NCBI GenBank assembly: GCA_963771015.1
Contig: CAVYRN010000009.1
Coordinates: forward strand, 124,001 to 188,000
Length of the DNA: 64,000 bases
Direction of reading: 5' to 3'
Source of the DNA: CAVSJJ01 sp963771015
GTDB taxonomy: Bacteria > Actinomycetota > Actinomycetes > Actinomycetales > Dermatophilaceae
The position numbers were made by a program, and so were the translations under genes. Below, piece by piece: positions 1 through 8,507 of the stretch (position 1 is the first letter of the stretch; each line of letters begins with the position of its first letter). The notes under the pieces were generated by a model. That model had not been told where the DNA came from. It saw only the letters and a list, made by a program, of their open reading frames with translations, and searched no databases.

Positions 1-166
1 GGCCAGGCCCCGGGTCCACCGGGAACCGATCATCCGCCACGGGAGCGCAAGATTGCGCTGGGCGCGAGGCTCTGACGCCTCCGCGACACACCCGACCGCG
101 GGGGGCGGCGACCAGGACCCGGCCGAAGGACCACAGCAGGACGGCGAGAGAGAGACGGGAACGCAG
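1..166 (+). other. Leader region upstream of rpsJ
   Basis: No gene is supported here. In related genomes this stretch separates tuf from the S10 operon, so it probably holds the S10 operon leader. I see no clear -10/-35 pair or strong hairpin. The purine-rich run GAGAGAGAGACGGGAA just before the rpsJ start is the only ribosome-binding-like element. Confidence 0.4.
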
Positions 167-475
167 ATGGCGGGACAGAAGATCCGCATCCGCCTGAAGT
201 CGTATGACCACGAGGTCATCGACAGCTCGGCGCGCAAGATCGTCGACACGGTGACCCGTGCCGGCGCGACGGTGGTGGGCCCGGTGCCGCTGCCCACGGA
301 GAAGAACGTCTTCGTGGTCATCCGCTCGCCCCACAAGTACAAGGACAGCCGCGAGCACTTCGAGATGCGCACCCACAAGCGCCTCATCGACATCATCGAC
401 CCGACGCCCAAGGCCGTCGACTCGTTGATGCGTCTCGACCTGCCGGCCGACGTCAACATCGAGATCAAGCTCTGA
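167..475 (+). CDS. rpsJ: 30S ribosomal protein S10
   Basis: First gene of the S10 operon; S10 is a head protein of the 30S subunit that also serves as NusE in antitermination complexes. The 102-residue product begins MAGQKIRIRLKSYDHEVID and ends VNIEIKL, the full usual length and typical sequence. The ATG at 167 was chosen because an upstream in-frame extension gives a non-conserved, low-complexity N-terminus. rplC follows after 11 bases, so the two are co-transcribed. Confidence 0.97.
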   Translation: MAGQKIRIRLKSYDHEVIDSSARKIVDTVTRAGATVVGPVPLPTEKNVFVVIRSPHKYKDSREHFEMRTHKRLIDIIDPTPKAVDSLMRLDLPADVNIEIKL

Positions 476-486
476 GGTCGACGATC

Positions 487-1143
487 ATGACTCACACTGC
501 CACCAGGACCCTCACCGGCCTACTGGGCGAGAAGCTCGGCATGACCCAGGTCTGGGACGCCGACAACAAGCTCGTCCCCGTCACCGTCATCAAGGCCGGC
601 CCGTGCGTGGTCACCCAGGTGCGTCACGCCGACGTCGACGGGTATGCCGCGGTGCAGCTCGGCTACGGCGCCATCGACCCGCGCAAGGTCACCAAGCCGC
701 TCACCGGCCACTTCGAGAAGGCCGGCGTCACGCCGCGCCGCCACCTCGTCGAGCTGCGCACCGACAACGCCGGTGACTTCGAGCTCGGCCAGGAGGTCAC
801 CGCCGAGGTGTTCGAGGCCGGCCAGGTCGTCGACGTCACCGGCACGACCAAGGGCAAGGGCTTCGCCGGGGTCATGAAGCGGCACGGCTTCCACGGCGTC
901 TCCTCCTCGCACGGCGCGCACAAGAACCACCGCAAGCCGGGCTCGATCGGTGCCTGTGCCACTCCGGGCCGCGTCTTCAAGGGCATGCGGATGGCCGGCC
1001 GGATGGGCGGCGTGCGACAGACCACCCAGAACCTCACGATCCACGCGGTCGACGCCGAGAAGGGGCTGCTGCTCGTCAAGGGGGCCGTTCCCGGCCCGCG
1101 CGGCGCCGTCGTTCTCGTCCGCTCCGCGGCGAAGGGGGCCTGA
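487..1143 (+). CDS. rplC: 50S ribosomal protein L3
   Basis: L3 binds 23S rRNA near the peptidyl transferase centre and is an early assembly protein. The 218-residue product contains the family hallmarks GEKLGMTQVWD near the N-terminus, the central KGKGFAGVMKRHGFHG segment and GRMGGVRQTTQNL near residues 175-190. It lies 11 bases after rpsJ and 4 bases before rplD, consistent with one S10-operon transcript. Nothing is truncated. Confidence 0.97.
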   Translation: MTHTATRTLTGLLGEKLGMTQVWDADNKLVPVTVIKAGPCVVTQVRHADVDGYAAVQLGYGAIDPRKVTKPLTGHFEKAGVTPRRHLVELRTDNAGDFELGQEVTAEVFEAGQVVDVTGTTKGKGFAGVMKRHGFHGVSSSHGAHKNHRKPGSIGACATPGRVFKGMRMAGRMGGVRQTTQNLTIHAVDAEKGLLLVKGAVPGPRGAVVLVRSAAKGA

Positions 1144-1147
1144 CCTC

Positions 1148-2195
1148 ATGGCTACCACTGCCAAGGCCACGACCGTGGCCGTCGACCTGCCCGCCGAGAT
1201 CTTCGACGTGCAGACCAACGTCCCGCTGATCCACCAGGTCGTCGTCGCCCAGCTCGCGGCGGCGCGCCAGGGCACCCACGCGACGAAGACCCGCGGCATG
1301 GTCCGCGGCGGTGGCAAGAAGCCGTACCGCCAGAAGGGCACCGGCCGGGCTCGCCAGGGCTCGATCCGGGCGCCGCAGTTCGCCGGAGGTGGCGTCGTCC
1401 ACGGCCCGCAGCCGCGCGACTACGCCCAGCGCACCCCCAAGAAGATGAAGGCCGCCGCCCTGCGCGGGGCCCTCTCGGACAGGGCGCGGCACGGCCGGAT
1501 CCACGTCGTCGAGTCGATCGTCACCGGTGACGCCCCGTCGACGAGGTCGGCGAGCGATCTGCTGGCGGGCCTCACCGAGCGGCCGAACCTGCTCGTCGTC
1601 CTCGACCGCACCGACATCGTCTCGCTGAAGTCGGTCCGCAACCTCGTCGGCGTCCACGTGCTCGCCGTCGACCAGCTCAACACCTACGACGTCCTGTGTG
1701 CCGACGATGTGGTCTTCACCAAGGCCGCGCTCGACACCTTCGTCGGCGGGCCGACCGCGACCGTCCAGGTCGAGGACCTGCCGGTCGAGGTGGCCGAGAA
1801 GGTCAAGGCGGACAAGCCAGCGAAGGCGGACAAGCCGGTAAGGCGGACAAGCCCGCCAAGGCGGACAAGCCGGAAAAGGCGGACAAGCCCGCGAAGGCCG
1901 ACAAGCCCGACAAGCGGCCAAGGCCGAGGCCGCCGCCGAGGTGGCTCCGGTCCCGAGCACGGTGGCGGAGCTGCCCGAGGGCGCCGCGCCGTCGGCCGAG
2001 GACGGCACCGCTCCGGAGGGCTACCTCGTCAAGGGCAACGCCGACTCCGGCCTCTACCACGCCCCCGGTGGTCGCTGGTACGACTCCACGGTCGCCGAGT
2101 TCTGGTTCAAGGACGAGGAGGCCGCCGTGGCCGCCGGGTTCAAGAAGGCCGGCAGCCGCGCCAAGAAGGCCGACGACACCGAGACGGAGAAGTGA
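1148..2195 (+). CDS. rplD: 50S ribosomal protein L4, C-terminal extension interrupted by two frameshifts
   Basis: The universal L4 core (residues 1 to about 210) is intact, from MATTAKATTVAVDLPAEIFD through the RGGGKKPYRQKGTGRARQGS rRNA-binding loop to VEDLPVEVAEKVKADKP. After this the DNA enters a repeat of AKADKP-like codons. One base is missing near 1838-1840 and another near 1915-1916; each leaves a two-base codon. Reading across both restores a tail of about 90 residues ending at 2195, containing GYLVKGNADSGLYHAPGG and FKDEEAAVAAGF, which resembles the actinobacterial sunset domain. Read without correction, the first frame runs on to 2206 as an arginine-rich tail overlapping rplW. Either assembly errors or a real frameshifted tail explain this; the essential core is unaffected. 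Confidence 0.85.
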
Positions 2196-2202
2196 GGCTG
2201 CG

Positions 2203-2499
2203 ATGACCGCCAAGAACCCCCGCGACATCCTCATCGCGCCGGTCGTCTCCGAGAAGTCCTACGGGCTGCTCGACGAGGGGAAGTACACCTTCCTCGTCGA
2301 CCCACGCTCGAACAAGACCGAGATCAAGATCGCCGTCGAAGAGATCTTCGGCGTCAAGGTCGACTCCGTGCACACGATGAACCGCCCGGGCAAGGTGCGC
2401 CGGACCAAGTTCGGCGTGGGCAAGCGCAAGGACACCAAGCGGGCGATCATCACCCTCCGCGAGGGCACGATCGACATCTTCGGCAGCGCCGGCGCCTGA
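2203..2499 (+). CDS. rplW: 50S ribosomal protein L23
   Basis: L23 sits at the polypeptide exit tunnel and docks trigger factor and SRP. The 98-residue product starts MTAKNPRDILIAPVVSEKSY and keeps the family segment PRSNKTEIKIAVEEIFGVKV. The ATG at 2203 is chosen because the same frame upstream is the out-of-frame repeat region of rplD. It is followed after 28 bases by rplB. Confidence 0.96.
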   Translation: MTAKNPRDILIAPVVSEKSYGLLDEGKYTFLVDPRSNKTEIKIAVEEIFGVKVDSVHTMNRPGKVRRTKFGVGKRKDTKRAIITLREGTIDIFGSAGA

Positions 2500-2527
2500 G
2501 ACGAACGAGGACTGAAGGACACACACC

Positions 2528-3364
2528 ATGGGTATCCGCAAGTACAAGCCGACGACGCCGGGGCGTCGGGGCTCGAGCGTGGCCGACTTCGCCGAGGTCA
2601 CTCGTTCGACGCCCGAGAAGTCCCTCGTGCGCCCGCTGTCCAAGACCGGCGGCCGCAACAACAACGGCCGCATCACGACCCGCCACATCGGTGGGGGGCA
2701 CAAGCGCGCCTACCGGGTCATCGACTTCCGCCGCCACGACAAGGACGGCGTGCCGGCCAAGGTTGCGCACATCGAGTACGACCCCAACCGCACCGCCCGC
2801 ATCGCGCTGCTGCACTACGCCGACGGGGAGAAGCGCTACATCCTCGCGCCGAACAAGCTCCGCCAGGGTGACCTCATCGAGAACGGCCCCGGTTCGGACA
2901 TCAAGCCCGGCAACTCGTTGCCGCTGCGCAACATCCCCACCGGCACCGTGATCCACGCCGTCGAGCTCCGGCCCGGCGGCGGGGCGAAGATCGCCCGCTC
3001 GGCCGGCGTCCGCGTCCAGCTCGTCGCCAAGGACGGCGCCTTCGCCCAGCTGCGTATGCCGTCCGGCGAGATCCGCAACGTCGACGCCCGCTGCCGAGCG
3101 ACGATCGGCGAGGTCGGAAACGCCGAGCAGTCCAACATCAACTGGGGCAAGGCCGGCCGGATGCGCTGGAAGGGCAAGCGCCCGACCGTCCGCGGTGTCG
3201 TCATGAACCCGGTCGACCACCCGCACGGTGGTGGCGAGGGTCGTACCTCCGGTGGCCGCCACCCGGTGAGTCCCTGGGGGCAGCCTGAGGGCCGCACCCG
3301 CCGTCCTGGCAAGGCCAGCGACAAGATGATCGTCCGCCGCCGCCGCACGGGCAAGAAGCGTTGA
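2528..3364 (+). CDS. rplB: 50S ribosomal protein L2
   Basis: L2 is a primary 23S rRNA-binding protein needed for subunit association and peptidyl transferase activity. The 278-residue product starts MGIRKYKPTTPGRRGSSVAD and contains the highly conserved VRGVVMNPVDHPHGGGEGRT block near residues 220-240, including the histidine associated with function. The C-terminus RPGKASDKMIVRRRRTGKK is standard. Length is normal for the family. Confidence 0.98.
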   Translation: MGIRKYKPTTPGRRGSSVADFAEVTRSTPEKSLVRPLSKTGGRNNNGRITTRHIGGGHKRAYRVIDFRRHDKDGVPAKVAHIEYDPNRTARIALLHYADGEKRYILAPNKLRQGDLIENGPGSDIKPGNSLPLRNIPTGTVIHAVELRPGGGAKIARSAGVRVQLVAKDGAFAQLRMPSGEIRNVDARCRATIGEVGNAEQSNINWGKAGRMRWKGKRPTVRGVVMNPVDHPHGGGEGRTSGGRHPVSPWGQPEGRTRRPGKASDKMIVRRRRTGKKR

Positions 3365-3379
3365 TAGGAGCCGTTGCAC

Positions 3380-3661
3380 ATGCCTCGTAGCTTGAAGAAG
3401 GGCCCCTTCATCGACGACCACCTTCAGAAGAAGGTGGACGCCCAGAATGAAGCGGGCACCAAGAACGTCATCAAGACCTGGTCACGCCGGTCCGTCATCA
3501 GCCCCGACATGCTCGGTCACACCCTCGCGGTGCACGACGGTCGCAAGCACACCCCGGTGTTCGTCACCGAGGCGATGGTCGGCCACAAGCTCGGCGAGTT
3601 CGCGCCGACCCGCACGTTCAGGGGTCACGTGAAGGACGACAAGAAGGGGCGGCGCCGCTGA
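3380..3661 (+). CDS. rpsS: 30S ribosomal protein S19
   Basis: S19 binds S13 and 16S rRNA in the 30S head. The 93-residue product MPRSLKKGPFIDDHLQKKVD is a textbook S19. A TTG at 3374 is in frame, but the ATG at 3380 is 9 bases after the AGGAG at 3366-3370 and matches the conserved N-terminus. Its TGA stop overlaps the rplV ATG by one base, implying translational coupling. Confidence 0.97.
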   Translation: MPRSLKKGPFIDDHLQKKVDAQNEAGTKNVIKTWSRRSVISPDMLGHTLAVHDGRKHTPVFVTEAMVGHKLGEFAPTRTFRGHVKDDKKGRRR

Positions 3662-4113
3662 TGGCCTCGACCGACAGCACCACGCCCGTGACGCAGTCAC
3701 GGGCCGTCGCCCGCCACGTCCGCGTGACGCCCCAGAAGGCGCGTCGCGTCGTCGCGCTCATCCGCGGCAAGCGGGCACCCGACGCCGTGGCCACGCTCCG
3801 CTTCGCCCCGCAGGGTGCGAGCGAGCCGATCCGCAAGGTCCTCGAGAGCGCCATCGCCAACGCCCGCGTCAAGGCGGATGCGCACGCCGAGCGGTTCGAC
3901 GAGCGCGAGCTCGTCATCGCCCACGCGTTCGTCGACGAAGGCGCGACGATGAAGCGGTTCCGCCCGCGGGCCCAGGGCCGCGCCGGCCGGATCAACAAGC
4001 GGACCAGCCACATCACCGTCGTCGTCGAGCAGGTTCCGACCCGGGACGGCGCGGCCGACAGGCAAGCGACGTCCACGAAGTCCACGAAGTCCAGCAAGGG
4101 AGGCAAGCGCTAA
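3661..4113 (+). CDS. rplV: 50S ribosomal protein L22
   Basis: L22 lines the peptide exit tunnel. Of 150 residues, roughly 1-125 form the conserved core (ARHVRVTPQKARRVVALIRG; GRINKRTSHITVVVEQ). The remaining tail is a serine/threonine/lysine-rich extension (TSTKSTKSSKGGKR) longer than in many bacteria. The start overlaps the rpsS stop (TGATG) and the stop overlaps the rpsC start (TAATG), so the three genes are translationally coupled. Confidence 0.96.
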   Translation: MASTDSTTPVTQSRAVARHVRVTPQKARRVVALIRGKRAPDAVATLRFAPQGASEPIRKVLESAIANARVKADAHAERFDERELVIAHAFVDEGATMKRFRPRAQGRAGRINKRTSHITVVVEQVPTRDGAADRQATSTKSTKSSKGGKR

Positions 4114-4940
4114 TGGGTCAGAAGGTCAACCCGCACGGCTTCCGGCTGGGCATCACGACCGAGCACCGCAGCCGCTGGTTCGCCGACTCCACCAAGGAGG
4201 GTCAGCGGTACCGCGACTACGTCAAGGAGGACGTGGCGATCCGCAAGCTCATGTCCGAGGGCATGGAGCGGGCGGGCATCGCGCGCGTCGACATCGAGCG
4301 CACCCGTGACCGGGTCCGCGTCGACATCCACACCGCGCGTCCCGGCATCGTCATCGGTCGCCGTGGCGCCGAGGCGGACCGGATCCGCGGCGAGCTCGAG
4401 AAGCTCACCGGCAAGCAGGTCCAGCTCAACATCCTCGAGGTCAAGAACCCCGAGATCGACGCCCAGCTCGTCGCCCAGGGCATCGCCGAGCAGCTGAGCG
4501 CCCGTGTCTCCTTCCGGCGGGCGATGCGCAAGGGGATGCAGTCGGCGACCCGCGCCGGTGCCAAGGGCATCCGGGTGCAGGTCTCCGGCCGCCTCGGTGG
4601 CGCCGAGATGAGCCGCACCGAGTTCTACCGCGAGGGTCGGGTGCCGCTGCACACGCTGCGGGCCAACATCGACTACGGCCTGTACGAGGCCCGGACGACG
4701 TTCGGCCGGATCGGCGTCAAGGTCTGGATCTACAAGGGCGACCTCACCGCGCGTGAGCTGGCCGCCCAGCAGGCCGCCGCGCCGCGCCAGAGCCGTGGCC
4801 CGCGCCGCGACGCTGGCGACCGCCCGGCCCGCGCTCGTCGCACCGAGCGGCCGGCGGAGGCCCCCCAGGCCGCCGCTGCCCCCGCCGCCGAGGCGCCCGC
4901 CGCGAGCACCCCGTCCGCCACTGGGGGAGAGGCCAGCTAA
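4113..4940 (+). CDS. rpsC: 30S ribosomal protein S3
   Basis: S3 lies at the mRNA entry channel. The 275-residue product has the N-terminal MGQKVNPHGFRLGI, the KH-domain signature PGIVIGRRGAEADRIR around residues 75-90 and the C-terminal domain ending near residue 215. The last 60 residues are a proline/alanine/arginine-rich low-complexity tail. Start and stop overlap their neighbours by one base (TAATG on both sides). Confidence 0.97.
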   Translation: MGQKVNPHGFRLGITTEHRSRWFADSTKEGQRYRDYVKEDVAIRKLMSEGMERAGIARVDIERTRDRVRVDIHTARPGIVIGRRGAEADRIRGELEKLTGKQVQLNILEVKNPEIDAQLVAQGIAEQLSARVSFRRAMRKGMQSATRAGAKGIRVQVSGRLGGAEMSRTEFYREGRVPLHTLRANIDYGLYEARTTFGRIGVKVWIYKGDLTARELAAQQAAAPRQSRGPRRDAGDRPARARRTERPAEAPQAAAAPAAEAPAASTPSATGGEAS

Positions 4941-5359
4941 TGCTCATTCCTCGTCGAGTCAAGCACCGCAAGCAGCACCACCCGGGTCGCTCGGGCGCTG
5001 CCAAGGGCGGTACGACCATCGCCTTCGGCGACTACGGCATCCAGGCTCTCGAGCCGGCATACGTGACGAACCGGCAGATCGAGTCGGCACGTATCGCGAT
5101 GACGCGGTACATCAAGCGTGGCGGAAAGGTGTGGATCAACATCTACCCCGACCGGCCGCTCACCAAGAAGCCCGCCGAGACGCGGATGGGGTCCGGCAAG
5201 GGCTCGCCCGAGTGGTGGATCGCCAACGTCAAGCCCGGTCGCGTCATGTTCGAGCTCTCGGGTGTGACCGAGGACGTCGCGCGTGAGGCGATGCGGCTGG
5301 CCATGCACAAGCTGCCGATGAAGTGCCGCTTCATCCAGCGCGAAGGTGGTGACATCTGA
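4940..5359 (+). CDS. rplP: 50S ribosomal protein L16
   Basis: L16 organises the A-site region of the 50S subunit. The 139-residue product starts MLIPRRVKHRKQHHPGRSG and keeps the conserved TRMGSGKGSPEWWIANVKPG block. It overlaps rpsC upstream and rpmC downstream by one base each, the densest part of the S10 operon. Confidence 0.97.
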   Translation: MLIPRRVKHRKQHHPGRSGAAKGGTTIAFGDYGIQALEPAYVTNRQIESARIAMTRYIKRGGKVWINIYPDRPLTKKPAETRMGSGKGSPEWWIANVKPGRVMFELSGVTEDVAREAMRLAMHKLPMKCRFIQREGGDI

Positions 5360-5607
5360 TGGCAGTCGGTTCCAAGGACCTGACCTCCGACGACCTGCGT
5401 GGCTTCGACGACGACCGTCTCGTCGACGAGCTGCGCAAGGCCAAGGAGGAGCTGTTCAACCTCCGGTTCCAGTCGGCGACCGGTCAGCTGGACAACCACG
5501 GCCGGCTGCGGGCGGTCCGCAAGGACATCGCCCGCATCTACACCGAGATGCGTGAGCGCGAACTGGGCATCGGTGCCGCCCCCGACAAGAACGAGGCCAC
5601 GGCATGA
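5359..5607 (+). CDS. rpmC: 50S ribosomal protein L29
   Basis: L29 is a small two-helix protein near the exit tunnel and part of the SRP/trigger-factor docking platform. The 82-residue product has the core LRGFDDDRLVDELRKAKEEL, then FNLRFQSATGQLDNHGRLRA with the family motif. It overlaps rplP by one base and rpsQ by four (ATGA). Confidence 0.95.
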   Translation: MAVGSKDLTSDDLRGFDDDRLVDELRKAKEELFNLRFQSATGQLDNHGRLRAVRKDIARIYTEMRERELGIGAAPDKNEATA

Positions 5608-5918
5608 GCGAGAACACCACGGAGGCCGCAGTGACCGATACGGCGAGCGGGCAGTCCGCCAGCGGCGCCCGCCACTACCGCAAGACCCGCCAGGGCTACG
5701 TCGTCAGCGACAAGATGGACAAGACCGTCGTCGTCGAGGTCGAGGACCGCGTCAAGCACGCCCTCTACGGCAAGGTCATCCGGCGCACGAGCAAGGTCAA
5801 GGCGCACGACGAGGTCAACTCGGCCGGCGTCGGTGACCGCGTCCTCATCATGGAGACCCGCCCGTTGTCGGCAACCAAGCGCTGGCGCGTCGTGGAGATT
5901 TTGGAGAAGGCGAAGTGA
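5604..5918 (+). CDS. rpsQ: 30S ribosomal protein S17
   Basis: S17 is a primary 16S rRNA-binding protein with an OB fold. The 104-residue product has about 24 non-conserved leading residues, then RKTRQGYVVSDKMDKTVVVE and the signature KAHDEVNSAGVGDRVLIMET. It is the last gene of the classic S10 operon and its stop overlaps the GTG start of rplN, so S10 and spc operons are fused here. Confidence 0.96.
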   Translation: MSENTTEAAVTDTASGQSASGARHYRKTRQGYVVSDKMDKTVVVEVEDRVKHALYGKVIRRTSKVKAHDEVNSAGVGDRVLIMETRPLSATKRWRVVEILEKAK

Positions 5919-6283
5919 TCCAGCAGGAGAGTCGACTGCGCGTCGCCGACAACACCGGAGCCAAGGAGATCCTGGTCATCCGCGTGCTCGGCGGCTCGGG
6001 CCGGCGCTACGCCGGCATCGGCGACACCATCGTCGCGACCGTCAAGGACGCGATCCCCGGCGGCAACGTCAAGAAGGGCGACGTCGTCAAGGCCGTCGTC
6101 GTGCGGACCAAGAAGGAGCGGCGTCGCCCGGACGGGTCGTACATCCGCTTCGACGAGAACGCCGCCGTCATCCTCAAGAGCGACGGGGACCCCCGTGGGA
6201 CCCGAATCTTCGGCCCGGTGGGCCGCGAGCTGCGAGAGAAGAAGTTCATGAAGATCATCTCCCTCGCACCGGAGGTGCTGTAG
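5915..6283 (+). CDS. rplN: 50S ribosomal protein L14
   Basis: L14 sits at the subunit interface and contacts 16S rRNA. The 122-residue product starts at a GTG (5915) with the invariant MIQQESRLRVADNTGAKEIL and ends EKKFMKIISLAPEVL, exactly the usual length. The GTGA overlap with rpsQ indicates coupling. This is the first gene of the classic spc operon. Confidence 0.97.
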   Translation: MIQQESRLRVADNTGAKEILVIRVLGGSGRRYAGIGDTIVATVKDAIPGGNVKKGDVVKAVVVRTKKERRRPDGSYIRFDENAAVILKSDGDPRGTRIFGPVGRELREKKFMKIISLAPEVL

Positions 6284-6286
6284 CCC

Positions 6287-6634
6287 ATGGCGAAGATGAA
6301 GATCAAGAAGGGCGACACCGTGCAGGTGCTGGCCGGCAAGGACGTCGGGGCGACCGGCAAGGTCATCGCGGTCGACCGCGAGGCCGGCCGGGTCACCGTC
6401 GAGGGCGTCAACCGGGTCACCCGGCACACCAAGACCGGTGAGACCACCCGCGGCACCCGCACCGGTGGCCTCATGGTCCAGGAGGCGTCGATCCACGTGA
6501 GCAACGTGGCCGTGGTCGACCCCGCTGACAAGAAGCCGACGCGGATCAAGACCCGCGTCGATACCGTCGAGCGAGGTGGCCGCCAGAAGGCGAGCCGGGT
6601 CCGTGTGGCCGCGCGCTCGGGTAAGGACCTGTGA
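6287..6634 (+). CDS. rplX: 50S ribosomal protein L24
   Basis: L24 is an assembly-initiator protein of the 50S subunit with a KOW motif. The 115-residue product begins MAKMKIKKGDTVQVLAGKDV, and the KOW segment GKDVGATGKVIAVDREAGRV is clear. Residues 40-70 carry the conserved VEGVNRVTRHTKTGE. The stop overlaps the rplE start. Confidence 0.96.
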   Translation: MAKMKIKKGDTVQVLAGKDVGATGKVIAVDREAGRVTVEGVNRVTRHTKTGETTRGTRTGGLMVQEASIHVSNVAVVDPADKKPTRIKTRVDTVERGGRQKASRVRVAARSGKDL

Positions 6635-7203
6635 TGACGACGACAGAGACCGAGAAGGCCGCCCCCCGCCTCAAGGAGCGCTACGCGGCCCAGATCCGGG
6701 CCGGGCTACAGGACCAGTTCGGTTACCAGAACGCCATGCAGGTCCCCGGAGTCGTCAAGGTCGTCGTCAACATGGGCGTCGGCGATGCGGCCAAGGACAG
6801 CAAGCTCATCGAGGGGGCGGTCCGCGACCTCACGGCGATCACCGGCCAGAAGCCGGTGGTCACGAAGGCACGCAAGTCGATCGCCCAGTTCAAGCTGCGC
6901 GAGGGCATGCCGATCGGCGCCCACGTCACGCTGCGGGGCGACCGGATGTGGGAGTTCCTCGACCGGCTCGTCAGCATCGCCCTGCCCCGGATCCGCGACT
7001 TCCGTGGCCTGTCCCCGGCGCAGTTCGACGGCCGTGGCAACTACACCTTCGGTCTCACCGAGCAGTCGATGTTCCACGAGATCGACCAGGACCGGATCGA
7101 CCGGGTCCGCGGCATGGACATCACGGTCGTGACGACCGCGACGAACGACGACGAGGGACGCGCCCTGCTCAAGGGGCTCGGCTTCCCGTTCAAGGAGAAC
7201 TGA
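6634..7203 (+). CDS. rplE: 50S ribosomal protein L5
   Basis: L5 binds 5S rRNA and forms intersubunit bridge B1b. The product (189 residues from the ATG at 6634; a GTG at 6631 would add one) has conserved PGVVKVVVNMGVGDAAKDSK, TGQKPVVTKARKSIAQFKLR and RGMDITVVTTATNDDEGRAL. The start overlaps the rplX stop in a GTGATG context, so either start would couple translation. Confidence 0.95.
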   Translation: MTTTETEKAAPRLKERYAAQIRAGLQDQFGYQNAMQVPGVVKVVVNMGVGDAAKDSKLIEGAVRDLTAITGQKPVVTKARKSIAQFKLREGMPIGAHVTLRGDRMWEFLDRLVSIALPRIRDFRGLSPAQFDGRGNYTFGLTEQSMFHEIDQDRIDRVRGMDITVVTTATNDDEGRALLKGLGFPFKEN

Positions 7204-7205
7204 GC

Positions 7206-7391
7206 ATGGCCAAGACCGCCCTCGTCAACAAGGCGAACCGCACGCCGAAGTTCAAGGTGCGCGGCTACACGCGCTGCCAGCGCTGCGGGCGCCCTCACTC
7301 GGTCTACCGCAAGTTCGGCCTGTGCCGGATCTGCCTGCGGGAGATGGCGCACCGGGGCGAGCTCCCGGGCGTGACCAAGTCCAGCTGGTGA
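7206..7391 (+). CDS. rpsZ: 30S ribosomal protein S14, zinc-binding type
   Basis: This 61-residue S14 is the short, zinc-dependent form: cysteines 24, 27, 40 and 43 form a CxxC-x12-CxxC ribbon. It starts MAKTALVNKANRTPKFKVRG, two bases after rplE. Actinobacteria often also carry a longer zinc-free S14 elsewhere, repressed by Zur; whether this genome does cannot be seen here. Confidence 0.96.
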   Translation: MAKTALVNKANRTPKFKVRGYTRCQRCGRPHSVYRKFGLCRICLREMAHRGELPGVTKSSW

Positions 7392-7400
7392 CCCGACCGG

Positions 7401-7459
7401 GGTATGCCGACCGCCCCCGTGGCGACCGGCTCCCCACCCGCCGCGGTGCGCGGCATACC
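7401..7459 (+). repeat. Inverted GTATGCC pair between rpsZ and rpsH
   Basis: Arms GGTATGCCG (7401-7409) and CGGCATACC (7451-7459) are perfect complements separated by 41 bases. They lie in a 165-base gap inside the otherwise compact spc operon. The long loop makes a simple terminator less likely; the pair is one of several inverted copies of a heptamer repeated throughout the window. Confidence 0.5.
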
Positions 7460-7556
7460 ACCCACCACCCGCACCACCTGAGATAACCAGACCATCTACA
7501 TCGAAGGTCGCCCCGGACACCGGGGTGAAACCGCGGTGAGGGAGGGCAGAAGCCCG

Positions 7557-7955
7557 ATGACCATGACTGACCCGATCGCGGACATGCTGACCCGCGTCCG
7601 GAACGCCAACTCGGCGCACAAGGACGACGTGTCCATGCCGTTCAGCAAGCTCAAGTCGAACATCGCCGAGATCCTCCAGGCCGAGGGCTACATCGCCTCG
7701 TTCGCCGTGGCGGACGCGGAGGTCGGCAAGACGCTGACGATCAACCTCAAGTACGGCCCGAACCGCGAGCGCTCGATTGCCGGCCTGCGCCGGGTGTCGA
7801 AGCCGGGGCTGCGCGTCTACGCCAAGTCCACCAACCTTCCCAAGGTGCTCGGTGGCCTCGGCGTGGCGATCCTCTCCACCTCCTCCGGGCTGCTGACCGA
7901 CAAGCAGTGCGCGACCAAGGGCGTTGGCGGGGAAGTCCTCGCCTACGTCTGGTAA
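7557..7955 (+). CDS. rpsH: 30S ribosomal protein S8
   Basis: S8 is a central 16S rRNA-binding protein; in E. coli it is the translational repressor of the spc operon. The 132-residue product MTMTDPIADMLTRVRNANSA ends in the conserved GVGGEVLAYVW. The ATG at 7557 lies 11 bases after GGAGG (7541-7545), better placed than the ATG at 7563. The 165 bases before it contain an inverted repeat and may hold an internal control point. Confidence 0.95.
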   Translation: MTMTDPIADMLTRVRNANSAHKDDVSMPFSKLKSNIAEILQAEGYIASFAVADAEVGKTLTINLKYGPNRERSIAGLRRVSKPGLRVYAKSTNLPKVLGGLGVAILSTSSGLLTDKQCATKGVGGEVLAYVW

Positions 7956-7967
7956 GGGGAAGCCGAC

Positions 7968-8504
7968 ATGTCTCGTATCGGACGTATGCCGGTCACCATC
8001 CCGACCGGCGTGGACATCACCATCGACGGCCAGACCGTCACGGTCAAGGGCCCCAAGGGCGAGCTCAGCCACACCGTGGCCGCGCCGATCACCGTTGAGC
8101 GCGGTGACGTGGCCCTGGAGGTCAAGCGCCCCGACGACGAGCGCGTCTCGCGCTCGCTCCACGGGCTGACCCGGACCCTCATCAACAACATGGTTCTCGG
8201 CGTGACCGAGGGCTATGAGAAGAAGCTGGAGATCGTCGGTACCGGGTACCGCGTCGTCGCCAAGGGCGAGACGCTCGAGTTCGCGCTCGGCTACAGCCAC
8301 TCGATCACCGTCGAGCCCCCGCAGGGCATCTCCTTCGTGGTCGAGGCCCCGACCCGCTTCTCCGTCCAGGGCATCGACAAGCAGCTCGTCGGCGAGGTGG
8401 CCGCGAACATCCGCAAGCTCCGCAAGCCCGACCCGTACAAGGGCAAGGGCGTGCGGTACGCGGGCGAGCACATCCGCCGCAAGGTCGGAAAGGCTGGTAA
8501 GTAA
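7968..8504 (+). CDS. rplF: 50S ribosomal protein L6
   Basis: L6 lies near the GTPase-associated region of the 50S subunit. The 178-residue product starts MSRIGRMPVTIPTGVDITID and ends in the family signature KLRKPDPYKGKGVRYAGEHI, which contacts 23S rRNA. It is 12 bases after rpsH and 3 bases before rplR. Confidence 0.97.
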   Translation: MSRIGRMPVTIPTGVDITIDGQTVTVKGPKGELSHTVAAPITVERGDVALEVKRPDDERVSRSLHGLTRTLINNMVLGVTEGYEKKLEIVGTGYRVVAKGETLEFALGYSHSITVEPPQGISFVVEAPTRFSVQGIDKQLVGEVAANIRKLRKPDPYKGKGVRYAGEHIRRKVGKAGK

Positions 8505-8507
8505 GCC

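Noticed and set aside
1838..1916. Programmed ribosomal frameshifting in rplD
   Set aside because: No slippery heptamer plus downstream structure was recognised, and two separate events would be needed; base loss in a repeat (assembly or mutation) is simpler, though not excluded.
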